Source: Synechococcus sp. CC9605
GTDB taxonomy: Bacteria > Cyanobacteriota > Cyanobacteriia > PCC-6307 > Cyanobiaceae
Length of the DNA stretch: 64,000 bases
NCBI RefSeq assembly: GCF_000012625.1
Contig: NC_007516.1
Location: 682,001-746,000, forward strand
Direction of reading: 5' to 3'
Position numbers and translations under genes: made by a program
Notes under the pieces: model-generated
What the model saw: the letters and a program-made list of their open reading frames with translations, nothing else
What the model was told of the DNA's origin: nothing
Database searches by the model: none
Shown here: one piece after another, positions 1-9,530 of the stretch
Layout: each line of letters opens with the position of its first letter
How positions within the stretch are numbered: position 1 is the first letter of the stretch

Positions 1-165
1 GTCATCTACGGTCCAGATCCTTTTGACAGTAGCAAGCACTGGCACAAGCCCCTGATCGCCGCTTGGATGGGGAAACCGCGGCTGTTAGATGCCAGAGACC
101 GATGCCACCCAAAGCGGTGTGATGGCCCGTCTCACACTCTCAGCCCTGGAACGGGCCAGCCATGA
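1..165 (+). CDS. possible 3' end of an unidentified gene (partial)
   Basis: Reading frame 1 is open from the first base to a TGA at 163-165. The other two plus frames stop within the first 50 bases. The translation starts VIYGPDPFDSSKHWHKPLIA and I do not recognise it. It overlaps the next small ORF by 77 bases in another frame, so at most one of the two is likely to use that stretch. It could be the C-terminus of a gene lying to the left, or chance. Confidence 0.3.
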   Translation, partial: VIYGPDPFDSSKHWHKPLIAAWMGKPRLLDARDRCHPKRCDGPSHTLSPGTGQP

Positions 166-283
166 TCCGGACTGTTGGCGTGAGCCTGTTGTGCACCGCG
201 CTCTGCTGGTGAGTGGGCTGTCGGTGCTCACTACGGCCACCCGTCATCTGCAAGACGATCTCGATGCGGCTGAAGAAGCCTAA
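89..283 (+). CDS. small hypothetical protein, 64 aa
   Basis: ATG-started ORF of 64 residues with an acidic C-terminus (DDLDAAEEA) and a predicted mostly helical character. No signal peptide, membrane segment or known motif is visible. It ends 18 bases before the convergent end of cobO. Codon use is GC-rich like the neighbouring core genes. The function is unknown, and whether it is real depends on the competing frame that covers its first third. Confidence 0.45.
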   Translation: MPETDATQSGVMARLTLSALERASHDPDCWREPVVHRALLVSGLSVLTTATRHLQDDLDAAEEA

Positions 284-301
284 GGCCGGGTTGTTCCACC
301 C

Positions 302-967
302 TTAAAACTCGATCCCCGCTTGGGCCTTCACCCCCTGTTCGCGGAAGGGATGGTGCACCAGGGTCATCTCTGTCACTAGATCGGCCCGCTCCACCAGCTC
401 AGCTGGTGCGCCCCGGCCGGTTACCGCAACGTGGGTGAGCTCCGGTCGCTCGTTCAATCCGGCGATCACCGTACCGGCCTCGATGTAGCCCAGTTTCAAG
501 GCCACATTCAGCTCGTCGAGCAGCACTAATTTCACGCTTGCATCCCGCAGGTAGCCCAGGGCTTTCTGCCAGGCCGCCTCCACCAGTTGTTGATCCCGCT
601 CTCGGTTCTGGGTCTCCCAGGTGAAGCCTTCCCCCAGGGCATGCCAGCTCACCTGCTCACCGAAGGCCTGCAGTGCCCGCGCTTCACCGGGTTCCCAGCC
701 TCCCTTGATGAATTGAACAATGGCCACCCGCTCGCCATGGCCAAGGGTGCGCAGCACCAGCCCAAGCCCGGCGGTGGTTTTGCCTTTGCCCTGGCCGGTG
801 AACACCAGCACCAGTCCCTTCATTTTGCTCCGTTCCTCCACCCGTTGCTTCTGCACCTGCTGGCGCCGCTCCATCCGTTTGCGGTAACCGGCGGCGTCGG
901 TTTCAGGGGCGAGCTTGCCCCCTATGCCCAGCTCTGCGGCGGATTGATCGAGGTCGTTCGTGCTCAT
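302..967 (-). CDS. cobO: cob(I)yrinic acid a,c-diamide adenosyltransferase
   Basis: 221 residues, the usual length for the CobO/BtuR/CobA family, which transfers the adenosyl group of ATP to the cobalt of cobyrinic acid diamide or related corrinoids late in cobalamin synthesis. After a charged helical N-terminus (about residues 20-50) comes the Walker A loop TGQGKGKTT (about 57-65), then IVQFIKGGWEPGE and the LLDELN segment of the Walker B region, all diagnostic. The protein is cytosolic. It lies alone downstream of a divergent-looking methyltransferase gene; the other cobalamin gene in the window, cobQ, is 49 kb away. The assignment is firm. Confidence 0.95.
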   Translation of the reverse strand: MSTNDLDQSAAELGIGGKLAPETDAAGYRKRMERRQQVQKQRVEERSKMKGLVLVFTGQGKGKTTAGLGLVLRTLGHGERVAIVQFIKGGWEPGEARALQAFGEQVSWHALGEGFTWETQNRERDQQLVEAAWQKALGYLRDASVKLVLLDELNVALKLGYIEAGTVIAGLNERPELTHVAVTGRGAPAELVERADLVTEMTLVHHPFREQGVKAQAGIEF

Positions 968-989
968 GGAGGGAGAGGCGTTGTTGGTT

Positions 990-1622
990 TTATCGAGGCC
1001 GCGTTGCGGTGATGCGTTGCAGGGCCCGGCCCGCCAGCAGCTCCTGGCTCACGCTGCTGAACCCGAGTTGCTCAAGCTCGGTGGGTAGGTCGTCCTCCAG
1101 CATGGCGGTGGCGGTGTCGGTTTCAAACAGGGCACAAAACAGTTGTTGGGGAAGCTTCAGCCAAGCTCCGGCTGGATGCAGATCCACCAGCACCAACCAG
1201 CCGCCCGGTTCCAGCAGCCGCAGGGCACTACGGAGTACCCGTTTCCGATCGCTGCGGGGGAATTCGTGCAGGGCCACGCTCAGCTGGATGGCGCTGAAGC
1301 TGGCATCGGCCAGAGGCGGATCTTCGGCCAGTCCCTCCACCCGCTCCAGGCTGGGGTGGCGTTGGGCGGCCAAATCCAGGGCGCGGGGGGAGACATCGAG
1401 CCCCGTCACGGCAAAGCCCGCCGCCAGCCAAGGGGCTGCTGCTTCGCCACTGCCGCAGCAGAGATCCAGCACCGCCGCGCCGGGCTTGAGATGGGGCTGC
1501 ACTGCTTCGAGCCCCAGGCTCCGCAGGCGTTCCACCCCGCCAACACTCAGCGATGACACCGCCGTAACCGTGTCGTAAATCCAGCGGTAGCGGTAGGCCA
1601 GCGGCCTCAGAAACGACGTCAT
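990..1622 (-). CDS. class I SAM-dependent methyltransferase
   Basis: About 210 residues if started at MTSFLRPLAYRYRWIYD (ATG at 1620-1622). A longer frame reaches 1706 but would overlap the recombinase gene, so the shorter start is preferred. Motif I for S-adenosylmethionine binding is DLCCGSGEA at about residues 53-61, followed by an acidic residue in VTGLD at the end of strand 2 and a typical LLEPGGWLVLVDL motif. This is the Rossmann-type methyltransferase fold related to UbiE/biotin-synthesis BioC-like enzymes; the substrate cannot be read from the sequence. It lies 22 bases upstream of cobO in the same direction, so the two may be cotranscribed. Confidence 0.85.
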   Translation of the reverse strand: MTSFLRPLAYRYRWIYDTVTAVSSLSVGGVERLRSLGLEAVQPHLKPGAAVLDLCCGSGEAAAPWLAAGFAVTGLDVSPRALDLAAQRHPSLERVEGLAEDPPLADASFSAIQLSVALHEFPRSDRKRVLRSALRLLEPGGWLVLVDLHPAGAWLKLPQQLFCALFETDTATAMLEDDLPTELEQLGFSSVSQELLAGRALQRITATRPR

Positions 1623-1656
1623 CGTTGATGTGAAAAGAAGGGCATACAGGGCGTTG

Positions 1657-2811
1657 TCAGGCCGGTTGCCGGGCCAGGGCTGCATCCACCGCCTGCTGCT
1701 GGTCACGCCGGGTGATCCAGTGGTGATAGGTGCGGGTGTGGATCGTCACCGAGTGGCCCATCATCCTGGCGGCGACGGTGTCCGGCAGGCCGACGTGGAT
1801 GGTCCGCACCGCCCAAGCGTGGCGCAGGTCGTAGGGGGTGATCGGCAGGTCGTAGCGGCGGAACTGTTCACTCACCCGCCGTCCCACCTGCTGCAGGGTG
1901 GTTCGACGCAGATCGGTCTGGATCGCCGGCAGAGCGGCTGGGTTCTCCGCCAGCTCCTGCAACCCGAAGTGCTCGACCCAGTCGGGATGGAAGGGCCAGC
2001 TCTGGTGCTCACCGGTTTTGGTTGTTGGCAGCACCCGCAACACCCGATCTCCACCGGGCGCTAGCGAGGAGCAATCGCAGAAGAACACCTCATGGTTGCG
2101 CAGGCCGTAGGTGGCCATCAGGGCAAAGGCCAGGCGCCACTTTGGATTGGGGATGCGGCCTGCGGCCTCGAGGATCTGTGGATCAGTGGGCAGCTGGCGG
2201 AACCGGGCACGGTGCAGGCCATAGCCGCCGGCCTCCTGGCGCCAGTCTTCCGGTAAGGGCAGCTCCAGTTGACGGGCCAGGGCGGCCAGGGCCGTGGCGC
2301 ACTGCTGCCGGCTGCGGCTGCCGTCGTCGTAACTGGTCAGCGTCTGCATCAGCAGCGCGGGCTCCAGCGGCTGATCACCACACTGACGCGCCAGTCGCCG
2401 GAGGTAGGGCAAATAGGCACTGGTCCAGGTGGTGCGACTGCTCGCTGGGGAACGGCGTCGGCGCGGGTCGGCAAAAAAGGCTGCTTCGAAGCCCTCGATG
2501 GCGGCCTGGATCCCGATCGAACGGCCTCTGGCCGTGGCTGCAGACGTGGAGGCCGACCAGAGCGCCCAATCAAAACTGTGCTGCTCCAGTTGCAGCTGCA
2601 CAAGGGCAGCGGTGCTGAGGGCCTGATTGAGTCCGGCAGCGTCAGCCATCAGCCCCAGGCTGATCCGTTGCAGGCCGTTCCGGTTCGGATTCCCACGCAA
2701 CGGCAGAGACCCGCGCAGGTTCAGGCGCCGACCCCGCTGTTCGATGCGCAGCCGTGACCCCTGTTCCGCCAGCTGCGCATTGGCGGTCTCCAGCGCACTT
2801 TTGAGCTCCAT
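1657..2811 (-). CDS. tyrosine recombinase / phage-integrase family protein
   Basis: About 384 residues from [18 protein letters not shown]; a longer start at 2859 would leave only 24 bases before the divergent hemH. The C-terminal catalytic domain shows the expected residues in order: Arg in [10 protein letters not shown], the box II segment [10 protein letters not shown], His in MMGHS, and the nucleophile Tyr in TYHHW near the C-terminus. The N-terminal half resembles a SAM-like arm-binding domain but is not clearly assignable. No att-like repeats or phage genes flank it, and it sits among core genes with matching GC content. It is therefore more likely a resident recombinase of marine picocyanobacteria than an active prophage integrase. 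Its biological role is unknown. Confidence 0.85.
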   Translation of the reverse strand: MELKSALETANAQLAEQGSRLRIEQRGRRLNLRGSLPLRGNPNRNGLQRISLGLMADAAGLNQALSTAALVQLQLEQHSFDWALWSASTSAATARGRSIGIQAAIEGFEAAFFADPRRRRSPASSRTTWTSAYLPYLRRLARQCGDQPLEPALLMQTLTSYDDGSRSRQQCATALAALARQLELPLPEDWRQEAGGYGLHRARFRQLPTDPQILEAAGRIPNPKWRLAFALMATYGLRNHEVFFCDCSSLAPGGDRVLRVLPTTKTGEHQSWPFHPDWVEHFGLQELAENPAALPAIQTDLRRTTLQQVGRRVSEQFRRYDLPITPYDLRHAWAVRTIHVGLPDTVAARMMGHSVTIHTRTYHHWITRRDQQQAVDAALARQPA

Positions 2812-2883
2812 AAATGTGTCGTTGGAACCAAGGATCGCGTCCGTGGCGGCTACGCTCAACCCCCGAAAACCGTTCTGATCGGT

Positions 2884-4059
2884 ATGTCTCGCGTCGGTGT
2901 CGTCCTGCTGAACCTGGGTGGCCCGGAGCGTATCCAGGACGTTGGCCCGTTTCTCTACAACCTGTTCGCTGATCCCGAGATCATTCGGCTTCCCAGTCCA
3001 GCGCTGCAGAAACCGCTGGCTTGGTTGATCAGCACCCTGCGCAGTGGCAAGTCGCAGGAGGCCTATCGCTCCATCGGTGGCGGATCACCGCTGCGGCGCA
3101 TTACCGAGCAGCAGGCCCGTGAACTCCAGAGCTTGCTGCGTCAGCGCGGGATTGATGCCACCAGCTACGTGGCTATGCGCTATTGGCATCCGTTCACAGA
3201 ATCCGCCGTGGCGGACATCAAGGCTGATGGCATGGACGAGGTGGTGGTGCTCCCCCTCTACCCCCATTTTTCGATCAGCACCAGTGGATCCAGTTTCCGC
3301 GAGCTGCAGCGCCTGCGTCAGGCGGATCCCGCATTTGAGAAGCTGCCGATTCGCTGCATCCGCAGCTGGTTTGACCATCCGGGCTATGTGAAGGCCATGG
3401 CCGAGCTGATCGCGGCAGAGGTGCGCAACAGCGACGATCCCACCAAGGCCCATGTCTTCTTCAGTGCCCACGGTGTGCCAAAGAGCTACGTCGAAGAGGC
3501 TGGCGACCCTTATCAGAAGGAGATCGAAACCTGCACGGGTTTGATCATGAAGGAGCTGGCCGTTCAGATGGGTCACGACAATCCCTTCACCCTTGCGTAC
3601 CAAAGCCGTGTGGGCCCCGTTGAGTGGCTCAAGCCCTACACCGAGGAGGCCCTTGAGGAATTGGGTCAAGCCAAGACCAACGACCTGGTGGTGGTACCGA
3701 TCAGCTTCGTCAGCGAACACATTGAGACGCTGGAGGAGATCGACATCGAATACCGGGAGTTGGCCACCGAAGCCGGTGTGGTCAATTTCCGCCGCGTGCG
3801 CGCTCTCGACACCTACGCCCCCTTCATCGAAGGCTTGGCGGATCTCGTGGCCACCAGCCTGCAGGGCCCTGAGGTGAGTCTCGATGCGGCGGCAGAGCTG
3901 CCCAACAAAGTGAAGCTCTATCCCCAGGAAAAATGGGAATGGGGTTGGAACAACAGCTCTGAGGTCTGGAACGGCCGTCTGGCTATGGTTGGTTTTTCAG
4001 CCTTTTTGCTCGAGCTGATCAGTGGTCAAGGGCCGCTGCATGCACTCGGTCTACTTTGA
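2884..4059 (+). CDS. hemH: ferrochelatase with C-terminal chlorophyll-binding-like tail
   Basis: 391 residues. It inserts Fe(II) into protoporphyrin IX to make protoheme, at the branch between heme and chlorophyll. The catalytic domain (about residues 1-320) carries the N-terminal LLNLGGPE motif, the active-site histidine segment [10 protein letters not shown] and [16 protein letters not shown]. After a linker, residues about 353-391 hold [10 protein letters not shown] and a hydrophobic stretch, the CAB/Hlip-like motif known from cyanobacterial and plastid ferrochelatases, which anchors the enzyme in the thylakoid membrane. The start ATG is 24-72 bases from the divergent recombinase, so its promoter must be compact or lie within that gene's 5' end. 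Confidence 0.97.
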   Translation: MSRVGVVLLNLGGPERIQDVGPFLYNLFADPEIIRLPSPALQKPLAWLISTLRSGKSQEAYRSIGGGSPLRRITEQQARELQSLLRQRGIDATSYVAMRYWHPFTESAVADIKADGMDEVVVLPLYPHFSISTSGSSFRELQRLRQADPAFEKLPIRCIRSWFDHPGYVKAMAELIAAEVRNSDDPTKAHVFFSAHGVPKSYVEEAGDPYQKEIETCTGLIMKELAVQMGHDNPFTLAYQSRVGPVEWLKPYTEEALEELGQAKTNDLVVVPISFVSEHIETLEEIDIEYRELATEAGVVNFRRVRALDTYAPFIEGLADLVATSLQGPEVSLDAAAELPNKVKLYPQEKWEWGWNNSSEVWNGRLAMVGFSAFLLELISGQGPLHALGLL

Positions 4060-4115
4060 CCCTGCCAGGTGAGCTATGGGCCCTTAACGTTGAGGGTCAT
4101 TGACCCGTCGCCTCT

Positions 4116-5903
4116 GTGACTCTCACCTCAGCGTCTTCGGCCGTCACTGGGCAGCAGGCCGGTCACGGTGGTCAGAAAATGTCTGGGGCGACTGCCCTGA
4201 TGGATGCATTGCGGCGCCATGGCGTCGACACGATTTTCGGCTACCCCGGCGGCGCGATTCTCCCGATTTACGACGCACTCCACATCGCCGAGAGCGAGGG
4301 CTGGGTTAAGCACATCCTGGTGCGGCATGAGCAGGCCGGAACCCACGCGGCCGATGCCTATGCGCGCGCCACCGGCAAGGTGGGCGTTTGCTTCGGCACG
4401 TCGGGGCCTGGTGCTACCAACTTGGTGACCGGCATCGCCACCGCCCAGATGGACTCGGTGCCCATGGTGGTGATCACCGGTCAAGTGCCGCGTCCGGCGA
4501 TTGGCACTGATGCTTTCCAGGAGACCGACATCTTCGGCATCACCTTGCCGATCGTGAAACATTCCTGGGTGGTGCGCGATCCGGCCGATCTCGCCTCCAT
4601 CGTTGCCCAGGCCTTTCTGATTGCAGCCAGTGGTCGTCCGGGTCCCGTGTTGATTGACATCCCGAAGGATGTTGGCCAGGAGATGTTCGATTACGTGCCT
4701 GTTGAGCCCGGATCGATTGTTCCCAAAGGCTTCCGCAAGCCTCAGCCCCCCCGGGATGAACCGATCCTTTCGGCGCTTGAGCTCATCGCCGAAGCAGAGC
4801 GTCCCCTGCTCTATCTGGGCGGTGGTGCGATCTCAGCTGGTGCTCACGACAGCCTGCGGATGATTGCTGAGCGCTATCAGATCCCCGTTACCACCACCTT
4901 GATGGGGAAGGGTGCCTTCGATGAAAACGATCCCCTTTCGGTGGGCATGCTCGGCATGCATGGCACGGCCTATGCCAACTTCGCTGTCACCGAATGCGAT
5001 CTGTTGATTGCTGTTGGCGCCCGTTTTGACGATCGAGTGACCGGAAAGCTCGACACCTTTGCTCCTCGGGCGCAGGTGATCCACTTTGAGATTGACCCGG
5101 CCGAAATCGGCAAGACCCGCCGCCCCGATGTGGCGGTGCTCGGCGATCTGGGCCTGAGCGTGGCGCGGTTGGTGGAGCTGAGCCTGCAGCAGCAGGTGCA
5201 ACCCCGCACGTCCGCTTGGTTGGCACGCATCGCTGAGTGGAAACAGACCTATCCCCTCACGGTGCCTCCCACCCAAGGTCCCCTCTTCCCCCAGGAGGTG
5301 CTACTTGCCGTGCGCGAGTTGGCCCCCAATGCCATCGTCACCACGGACGTGGGCCAGCACCAGATGTGGGCTGCTCAGTACCTGCGCAATGGGCCCCGGG
5401 GCTGGATCAGCAGTGCCGGTCTCGGCACCATGGGCTTCGGCATGCCGGCCGCAATGGGGGCCCAGGTGGCTTGTCCCGATCGTCAGGTGGTGTGCATCGC
5501 AGGTGACGCCAGCATCCTGATGAACATTCAGGAGCTGGGAACTTTGGCGGCCTATGGCCTCCCGGTGAAGGTGGTGATCGTGAACAACCACTGGCAAGGC
5601 ATGGTGCGCCAGTGGCAGGAGAGCTTCTACGAGGAGCGTTATTCGGCCTCCGACATGCTCAATGGCATGCCGGACTTTGTGGCTCTCGCCCGCTCCTTCG
5701 GAGTCGACGGCGTGCACATCCGCGAGCGGGAGTCGTTGAAGCGTGATCTCGAGGCGGCGCTCAAGGCTCCCGGTCCGATGTTGATCGACATCCACGTGCG
5801 TCGTGGTGAGAACTGCTATCCGATGGTTCCCCCGGGCAAAAGCAATGCTGAAATGGTGGGCCTCCCGGCTCCCATGCCGGTTCTCAACGCTCCGACCTCT
5901 TGA
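4116..5903 (+). CDS. ilvB: acetolactate synthase, large (catalytic) subunit
   Basis: 595 residues from a GTG start; an ATG at 4179 ([15 protein letters not shown]) is a possible alternative that removes a low-complexity leader. It condenses two pyruvates, or pyruvate and 2-oxobutyrate, in the first common step of branched-chain amino-acid synthesis. The three domains of thiamine-diphosphate enzymes are in order: the PYR domain with the catalytic Glu in [16 protein letters not shown], the central FAD-binding domain, and the PP domain with [12 protein letters not shown]...NN (about residues 463-490), the ThDP-Mg motif. The small subunit ilvH is not in the window. It is followed with a TTGA overlap by a small secreted protein. 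Confidence 0.97.
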   Translation: MTLTSASSAVTGQQAGHGGQKMSGATALMDALRRHGVDTIFGYPGGAILPIYDALHIAESEGWVKHILVRHEQAGTHAADAYARATGKVGVCFGTSGPGATNLVTGIATAQMDSVPMVVITGQVPRPAIGTDAFQETDIFGITLPIVKHSWVVRDPADLASIVAQAFLIAASGRPGPVLIDIPKDVGQEMFDYVPVEPGSIVPKGFRKPQPPRDEPILSALELIAEAERPLLYLGGGAISAGAHDSLRMIAERYQIPVTTTLMGKGAFDENDPLSVGMLGMHGTAYANFAVTECDLLIAVGARFDDRVTGKLDTFAPRAQVIHFEIDPAEIGKTRRPDVAVLGDLGLSVARLVELSLQQQVQPRTSAWLARIAEWKQTYPLTVPPTQGPLFPQEVLLAVRELAPNAIVTTDVGQHQMWAAQYLRNGPRGWISSAGLGTMGFGMPAAMGAQVACPDRQVVCIAGDASILMNIQELGTLAAYGLPVKVVIVNNHWQGMVRQWQESFYEERYSASDMLNGMPDFVALARSFGVDGVHIRERESLKRDLEAALKAPGPMLIDIHVRRGENCYPMVPPGKSNAEMVGLPAPMPVLNAPTS

Positions 5904-6247
5904 TTCGTCTCGTCTTAATCGGCCTTCTGCTGCTGCTTTGGGCCGTGCCGGTACAGGCCGCTGAGGTGCTTCAGGTGCGCAGCAGCTCACTGCTGCAGGT
6001 GGGAGATCGCAACCGCACCTACACCGTTGCTCTTGCCTGTGCTTCCGTTGATCCGAGCCAGGAAGCCGAGGCCACCACATGGCTGCGTCAGGAGCTGCCG
6101 CGTCGTCGCAAGGTCAATCTGCGGCCGGTCGGCTCTAGCGAGGGCCAGCTGATGGCTCGGATGACCCCGATCGGTGCTGAGCATGACCTCAGCACTGGCC
6201 TGATTGCCGCTGGCCTGGCCAGCAACAGCTGTGGGGTCGATGGCTGA
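5900..6247 (+). CDS. secreted protein with remote nuclease-like (SNase) fold
   Basis: 115 residues from a TTG start that overlaps the ilvB stop by four bases (TTGA), implying translational coupling. The N-terminus ([19 protein letters not shown]) is a clear signal peptide. The rest, with [20 protein letters not shown], a helical [18 protein letters not shown] and a final [12 protein letters not shown], follows the order of elements in thermonuclease-like proteins. The aspartate and arginine residues that catalyse hydrolysis are not apparent, so it may be an inactive or highly diverged relative. The function is not established. Confidence 0.7.
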   Translation: MIRLVLIGLLLLLWAVPVQAAEVLQVRSSSLLQVGDRNRTYTVALACASVDPSQEAEATTWLRQELPRRRKVNLRPVGSSEGQLMARMTPIGAEHDLSTGLIAAGLASNSCGVDG

Positions 6248-6476
6248 TAACCGCATTGCCCGGGGCATTGTGTTGGTGCCCTGCTTGCTTCTGGGGGGTG
6301 CCTTTCTGGCCACAGCGGCCTGGGGCCAGGGCGCCGCAGCTGAGAACCGCCCCCTCGCGATCGGCATCGGTGCTGGCTTGCTGTTGGCGGGTTGGTTGTC
6401 CCAGTTGGGTGGCGGCTCAGAGGGTGGGACTGAGACCTCTGTGACAAAACCAGACGAGTCCGACCCCTCTCCCTAA
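6240..6476 (+). CDS. small membrane protein
   Basis: 78 residues from ATG 6240 ([16 protein letters not shown]), overlapping the end of the preceding gene by eight bases. A longer frame from 6204 would overlap more and is less likely. Two hydrophobic stretches are visible, about residues 8-27 and 38-53, separated by a short polar loop, followed by a Ser/Thr/Pro-rich acidic tail. This is consistent with a two-helix membrane protein. It forms a tight run with ilvB and the secreted protein. No family is recognised. Confidence 0.7.
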   Translation: MADNRIARGIVLVPCLLLGGAFLATAAWGQGAAAENRPLAIGIGAGLLLAGWLSQLGGGSEGGTETSVTKPDESDPSP

Positions 6477-6509
6477 TTTGCGGGGATCGGGTTGCTTCCC
6501 TCCGATCCC

Positions 6510-7700
6510 ATGTCGAAGCCTGAGTGGCGACGTTGGTCTTGGCTGTCGTGGAGTGTTGTTGCAGCCACGCTGATCGGCTGCCAGTCGATCGTCGCCAGTG
6601 GCGTCAGTCGCCCGAGGCTGGCGGTGCTGCTGCCGATGGGGCACCGCGATGCTGAATTGCGGCACAACTTCCTCCAGGGCTTTCGTCTGGGCCAGGCATC
6701 AGTGGAGGCTTGTGGTGAGCCCTTCCCGCAGGTTGCCTGGTATGGGACCAACTCCGGCGACGCTCCCGATCCGCAGTTGATGCCCTCGATGGAGCTCAAG
6801 TTGCTGGTGGCTCCCCCATCTGCGGATCTGCGGGCTTATGCCGCCGTGGCAGATGAGCGGGATCTCACCGTGCTTCTCCCCTATCAGGTGGGGCAGTCGC
6901 TGGACACCCTGCGTGGGCTGGAAGGCCGTCAACGGCTCTGGCCGCTTGTTCCCTCCCGTCAGGAGGATCTGAAGGCGATGGTGGCGGCGGCGATGGAGGC
7001 CGGCTGGGGACGGGCGTTGGAAGTTTAGGTCCCTTCTGCCCTTGAATCCACCAGCTCCAGTGCCTTTATGGAGCTGTTTAATGCCGCCGGCGGTATTGTT
7101 GAGAGCTACGAAGCGCAGTCGGTTCAGCGGGTGGATCCCAGCAACGACGCGCGTCTGCAACGGTACAAGGACGACATGGCCTGGTCTTGGGTGCCCACCG
7201 TTGTGGTGGCTGATGCTCCAAACTGTCTTCTCTCGCAAGAGCTGCGGGCTGAGCAGCAGCAGGGGCGTTTCGGTGGTGGTGCACCGCAGGCGCCGAACTG
7301 GATTTGGCTCAGCGAGGCGGAGGATCTGCAGGATGCGCCCGCGGTGCCCTGGCAACAGCTTGGGCTGCAGCACCCAGCCCGTGGTGCGGCGTGGGCTGAG
7401 TTTCAACTGGATTTCAAGCAGTCCACCGGCAAGGCTCCATCGTTGCTCGCGGGTGCGGGTTTTGATACGGCACGGCTGTTGGCTCTGGCCGATGCAGCCC
7501 CTTGGCCAAGGTCCGCTGACGGGGGCGTCGATGCGATGGGGTGGTTGGACCCCGATCACAAGGAAGCCGTTCCGATTTGCCAGGCCTTTGATCAGCGTCG
7601 CCGCGGCGAGCGACTGCGCCTCAAGGCCGTAGCCAGCGATTCCCGCTTTCGCGCCGGCCAGGCACCATCGGGCCAGGCCCTGGCCGGTTTGATCAAATGA
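6510..7700 (+). pseudogene. substrate-binding-like lipoprotein gene with in-frame TAG stop
   Basis: From ATG 6510 the frame codes for a lipoprotein signal with lipobox LIGC (Cys about residue 24), then RLAVLLPMGHRDAEL and a type-1 periplasmic-binding-like fold as in LppC/LpoA or ligand-binding receptor proteins. Translation meets TAG at 7026-7028. In the same frame it then continues without another stop from VPSALESTSS through MELFNAAGGIVESYEAQ to 7700. The two halves together make about 396 residues and read as one protein, so a single nonsense substitution (for example CAG or TGG to TAG), readthrough or a sequence error explains it. If real, the lipoprotein ends after about 172 residues and is probably nonfunctional. 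Confidence 0.8.
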
Positions 7701-7722
7701 AGTTAGGGGAGATGACCTCGAG

Positions 7723-9399
7723 ATGCTGCGCCTGAGTGAACTGAAGCTACCCCTCGACCATGGGGAGGACGCGCTGCAGGAAGCGGTGCTCAAGCGTTTG
7801 CGGATCCCCGCGGATCGTCTTCTGGGTCAGACCCTGGTGAAGCGCAGTGTTGATGCCCGGCGCCGCGACCGAATTCAGCTGATCTACAGCGTGGATGTGC
7901 AGGTGAAGGGGGAAGCCGCCCTGTTAAGGCGCATCGGTAACAAAGACCGGGTGCGTCTGGCTCCAGACACCCGTTACCGGTCTGTGGGTCATGCCCCGGA
8001 TGGCTTCCCCTTGGATGCAGGCGATCGGCCGGTGGTGGTGGGGGCAGGCCCCTGCGGTTATTTCGCTGCTCTGCTTTTGGCGCAGATGGGCTTTCGCCCG
8101 CTGTTGCTGGAGCGGGGTCAGGCTGTGAAGCAACGCACCGCTGACACCTTTGGCTTCTGGCGGGGCACCAGCCCCTTCAACCCGGAATCCAATGCCCAAT
8201 TCGGTGAGGGCGGAGCTGGCACCTTCTCCGACGGCAAGCTCTACAGCCGGGTGAGCGATCCCGAGCACTACGGTCGCAAGGTTCTCGAGGAGCTGGTGGC
8301 CTGTGGTGCCAGCGAGGAGATCCTCACGCTGCAACGTCCCCACATTGGCACCTTCAAACTCGCCACGGTGGTGCGCGGCCTGCGGGCACGGATTGAGGCC
8401 CTGGGCGGTGAGGTGCGTTTCAACAGTCGTGTGACACGTCTTCAGCTCAGCAACAGCAGCGCTGAGAAGCCGTTTCAACTTGATGCTTTGGTGTTGGCTG
8501 ATGGAACGGAAATGCCCTGCCGTCATTTGGTGCTGGCCCCCGGTCACTCCGCGCGCGACTGCTTTGAAATGCTGGAGCAGATCGGTGTGCAGCTGCAGCG
8601 CAAACCGTTTTCCGTGGGCGTGCGGATTGAGCATCCGCAGCATCTGATTGACGCAGCTCGCTGGGGAGAGGCGGCGGGCCATCCGCGTCTCGGTGCGGCC
8701 GAGTACAAGCTGGTTCACCATGCTGAGAACGGCCGCTGCGTCTACAGCTTCTGCATGTGTCCCGGGGGATTTGTGGTGGGCGCAACCTCGGAGGAAGGCC
8801 GGGTGGTGACCAATGGCATGAGCCAGCACTCCCGCAACGAGCGCAACGCCAACAGCGGTTTGGTTGTTGCTCTTGACGCCGATGACCTGGCGCCATTTGA
8901 ACGCTTCCCCGGGGATCCGTTGGCGGGGATTGCCCTTCAACGGGAGCTGGAGGAGCGCGCCTTCAGGCTGGGTGGAAACAGCTATGCCGCACCGGCGCAG
9001 CGGTTGGAGGACTTCCTGGCTGCCCGTCCCTCCACCCGTCTAGGTGCCATCGCAGCGTCGTACCAGCCGGGCGTGCACCCCGCCGATCTGGATGCGTTGC
9101 TTCCCTCTCCTATCGTTGAGGCCTTACGGGAGGCGTTGCCGGTATTTGCCAGCAAGCTGAAGGGTTACAACCACCCCGATGCAGTGCTCACAGGAGTGGA
9201 AACCCGCACGTCATCGCCCGTGCGGATTCCCAGGGATGAGGCGTTGGAATCGCTCAATGTGAAGGGGCTGGTGCCGGCCGGTGAAGGGGCGGGCTACGCC
9301 GGCGGGATCCTGTCGGCTGGAATTGATGGCATTTGTGCCGCTGAAGCCGTGGCTCGGCAGCTGTTGATGGACAAAGTTGAGAAATACTGTTGGCAATGA
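7723..9399 (+). CDS. FAD-dependent dehydrogenase (COG2509-type)
   Basis: 558 residues. After an N-terminal domain of about 85 residues typical of this family comes the dinucleotide-binding motif VVVGAGPCGYFAALLLAQMG and an ERG segment at the end of the second strand. Downstream are FGEGGAGTFSDGKLYSR, a FAD-contacting segment, and near the C-terminus GLVPAGEGAGYAGGILSAGIDG, which binds the flavin. Family members are large soluble flavoproteins of unknown substrate that are widespread in cyanobacteria. The gene is 22 bases after the interrupted lipoprotein gene and is followed by a hairpin terminator. Confidence 0.88.
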   Translation: MLRLSELKLPLDHGEDALQEAVLKRLRIPADRLLGQTLVKRSVDARRRDRIQLIYSVDVQVKGEAALLRRIGNKDRVRLAPDTRYRSVGHAPDGFPLDAGDRPVVVGAGPCGYFAALLLAQMGFRPLLLERGQAVKQRTADTFGFWRGTSPFNPESNAQFGEGGAGTFSDGKLYSRVSDPEHYGRKVLEELVACGASEEILTLQRPHIGTFKLATVVRGLRARIEALGGEVRFNSRVTRLQLSNSSAEKPFQLDALVLADGTEMPCRHLVLAPGHSARDCFEMLEQIGVQLQRKPFSVGVRIEHPQHLIDAARWGEAAGHPRLGAAEYKLVHHAENGRCVYSFCMCPGGFVVGATSEEGRVVTNGMSQHSRNERNANSGLVVALDADDLAPFERFPGDPLAGIALQRELEERAFRLGGNSYAAPAQRLEDFLAARPSTRLGAIAASYQPGVHPADLDALLPSPIVEALREALPVFASKLKGYNHPDAVLTGVETRTSSPVRIPRDEALESLNVKGLVPAGEGAGYAGGILSAGIDGICAAEAVARQLLMDKVEKYCWQ

Positions 9400-9467
9400 A
9401 TTGAGATAGATCTCTCAGCTTCTACATGATCTGAGGAAAATACCGAGCTTATTACTTGCTGATAAAG

Positions 9468-9505
9468 AGAAACCCGCTGATGCCAACGGGTCGGGTTTTG
9501 CTTCT
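9468..9505 (+). terminator. rho-independent terminator
   Basis: Complementary arms AAACCCG (9470-9476) and CGGGTTT (9492-9498), with a further internal CCCG/CGGG pairing, are followed by a T-rich run. The site lies between the plus-strand dehydrogenase gene and the convergent secreted-protein gene, and the stem is symmetrical enough to act in both directions. Confidence 0.7.
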
Positions 9506-9530
9506 TTGTTTGCTTTATATAGTTTTCAAG

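Noticed and set aside
1657-2811. Tyrosine recombinase as evidence of a prophage
   Set aside because: No phage genes, att repeats or tRNA gene flank it, and its base composition matches the core genes.
7924-8940. 338-residue minus-strand open frame
   Set aside because: It lies inside the FAD dehydrogenase gene on the other strand; composition is not protein-like.
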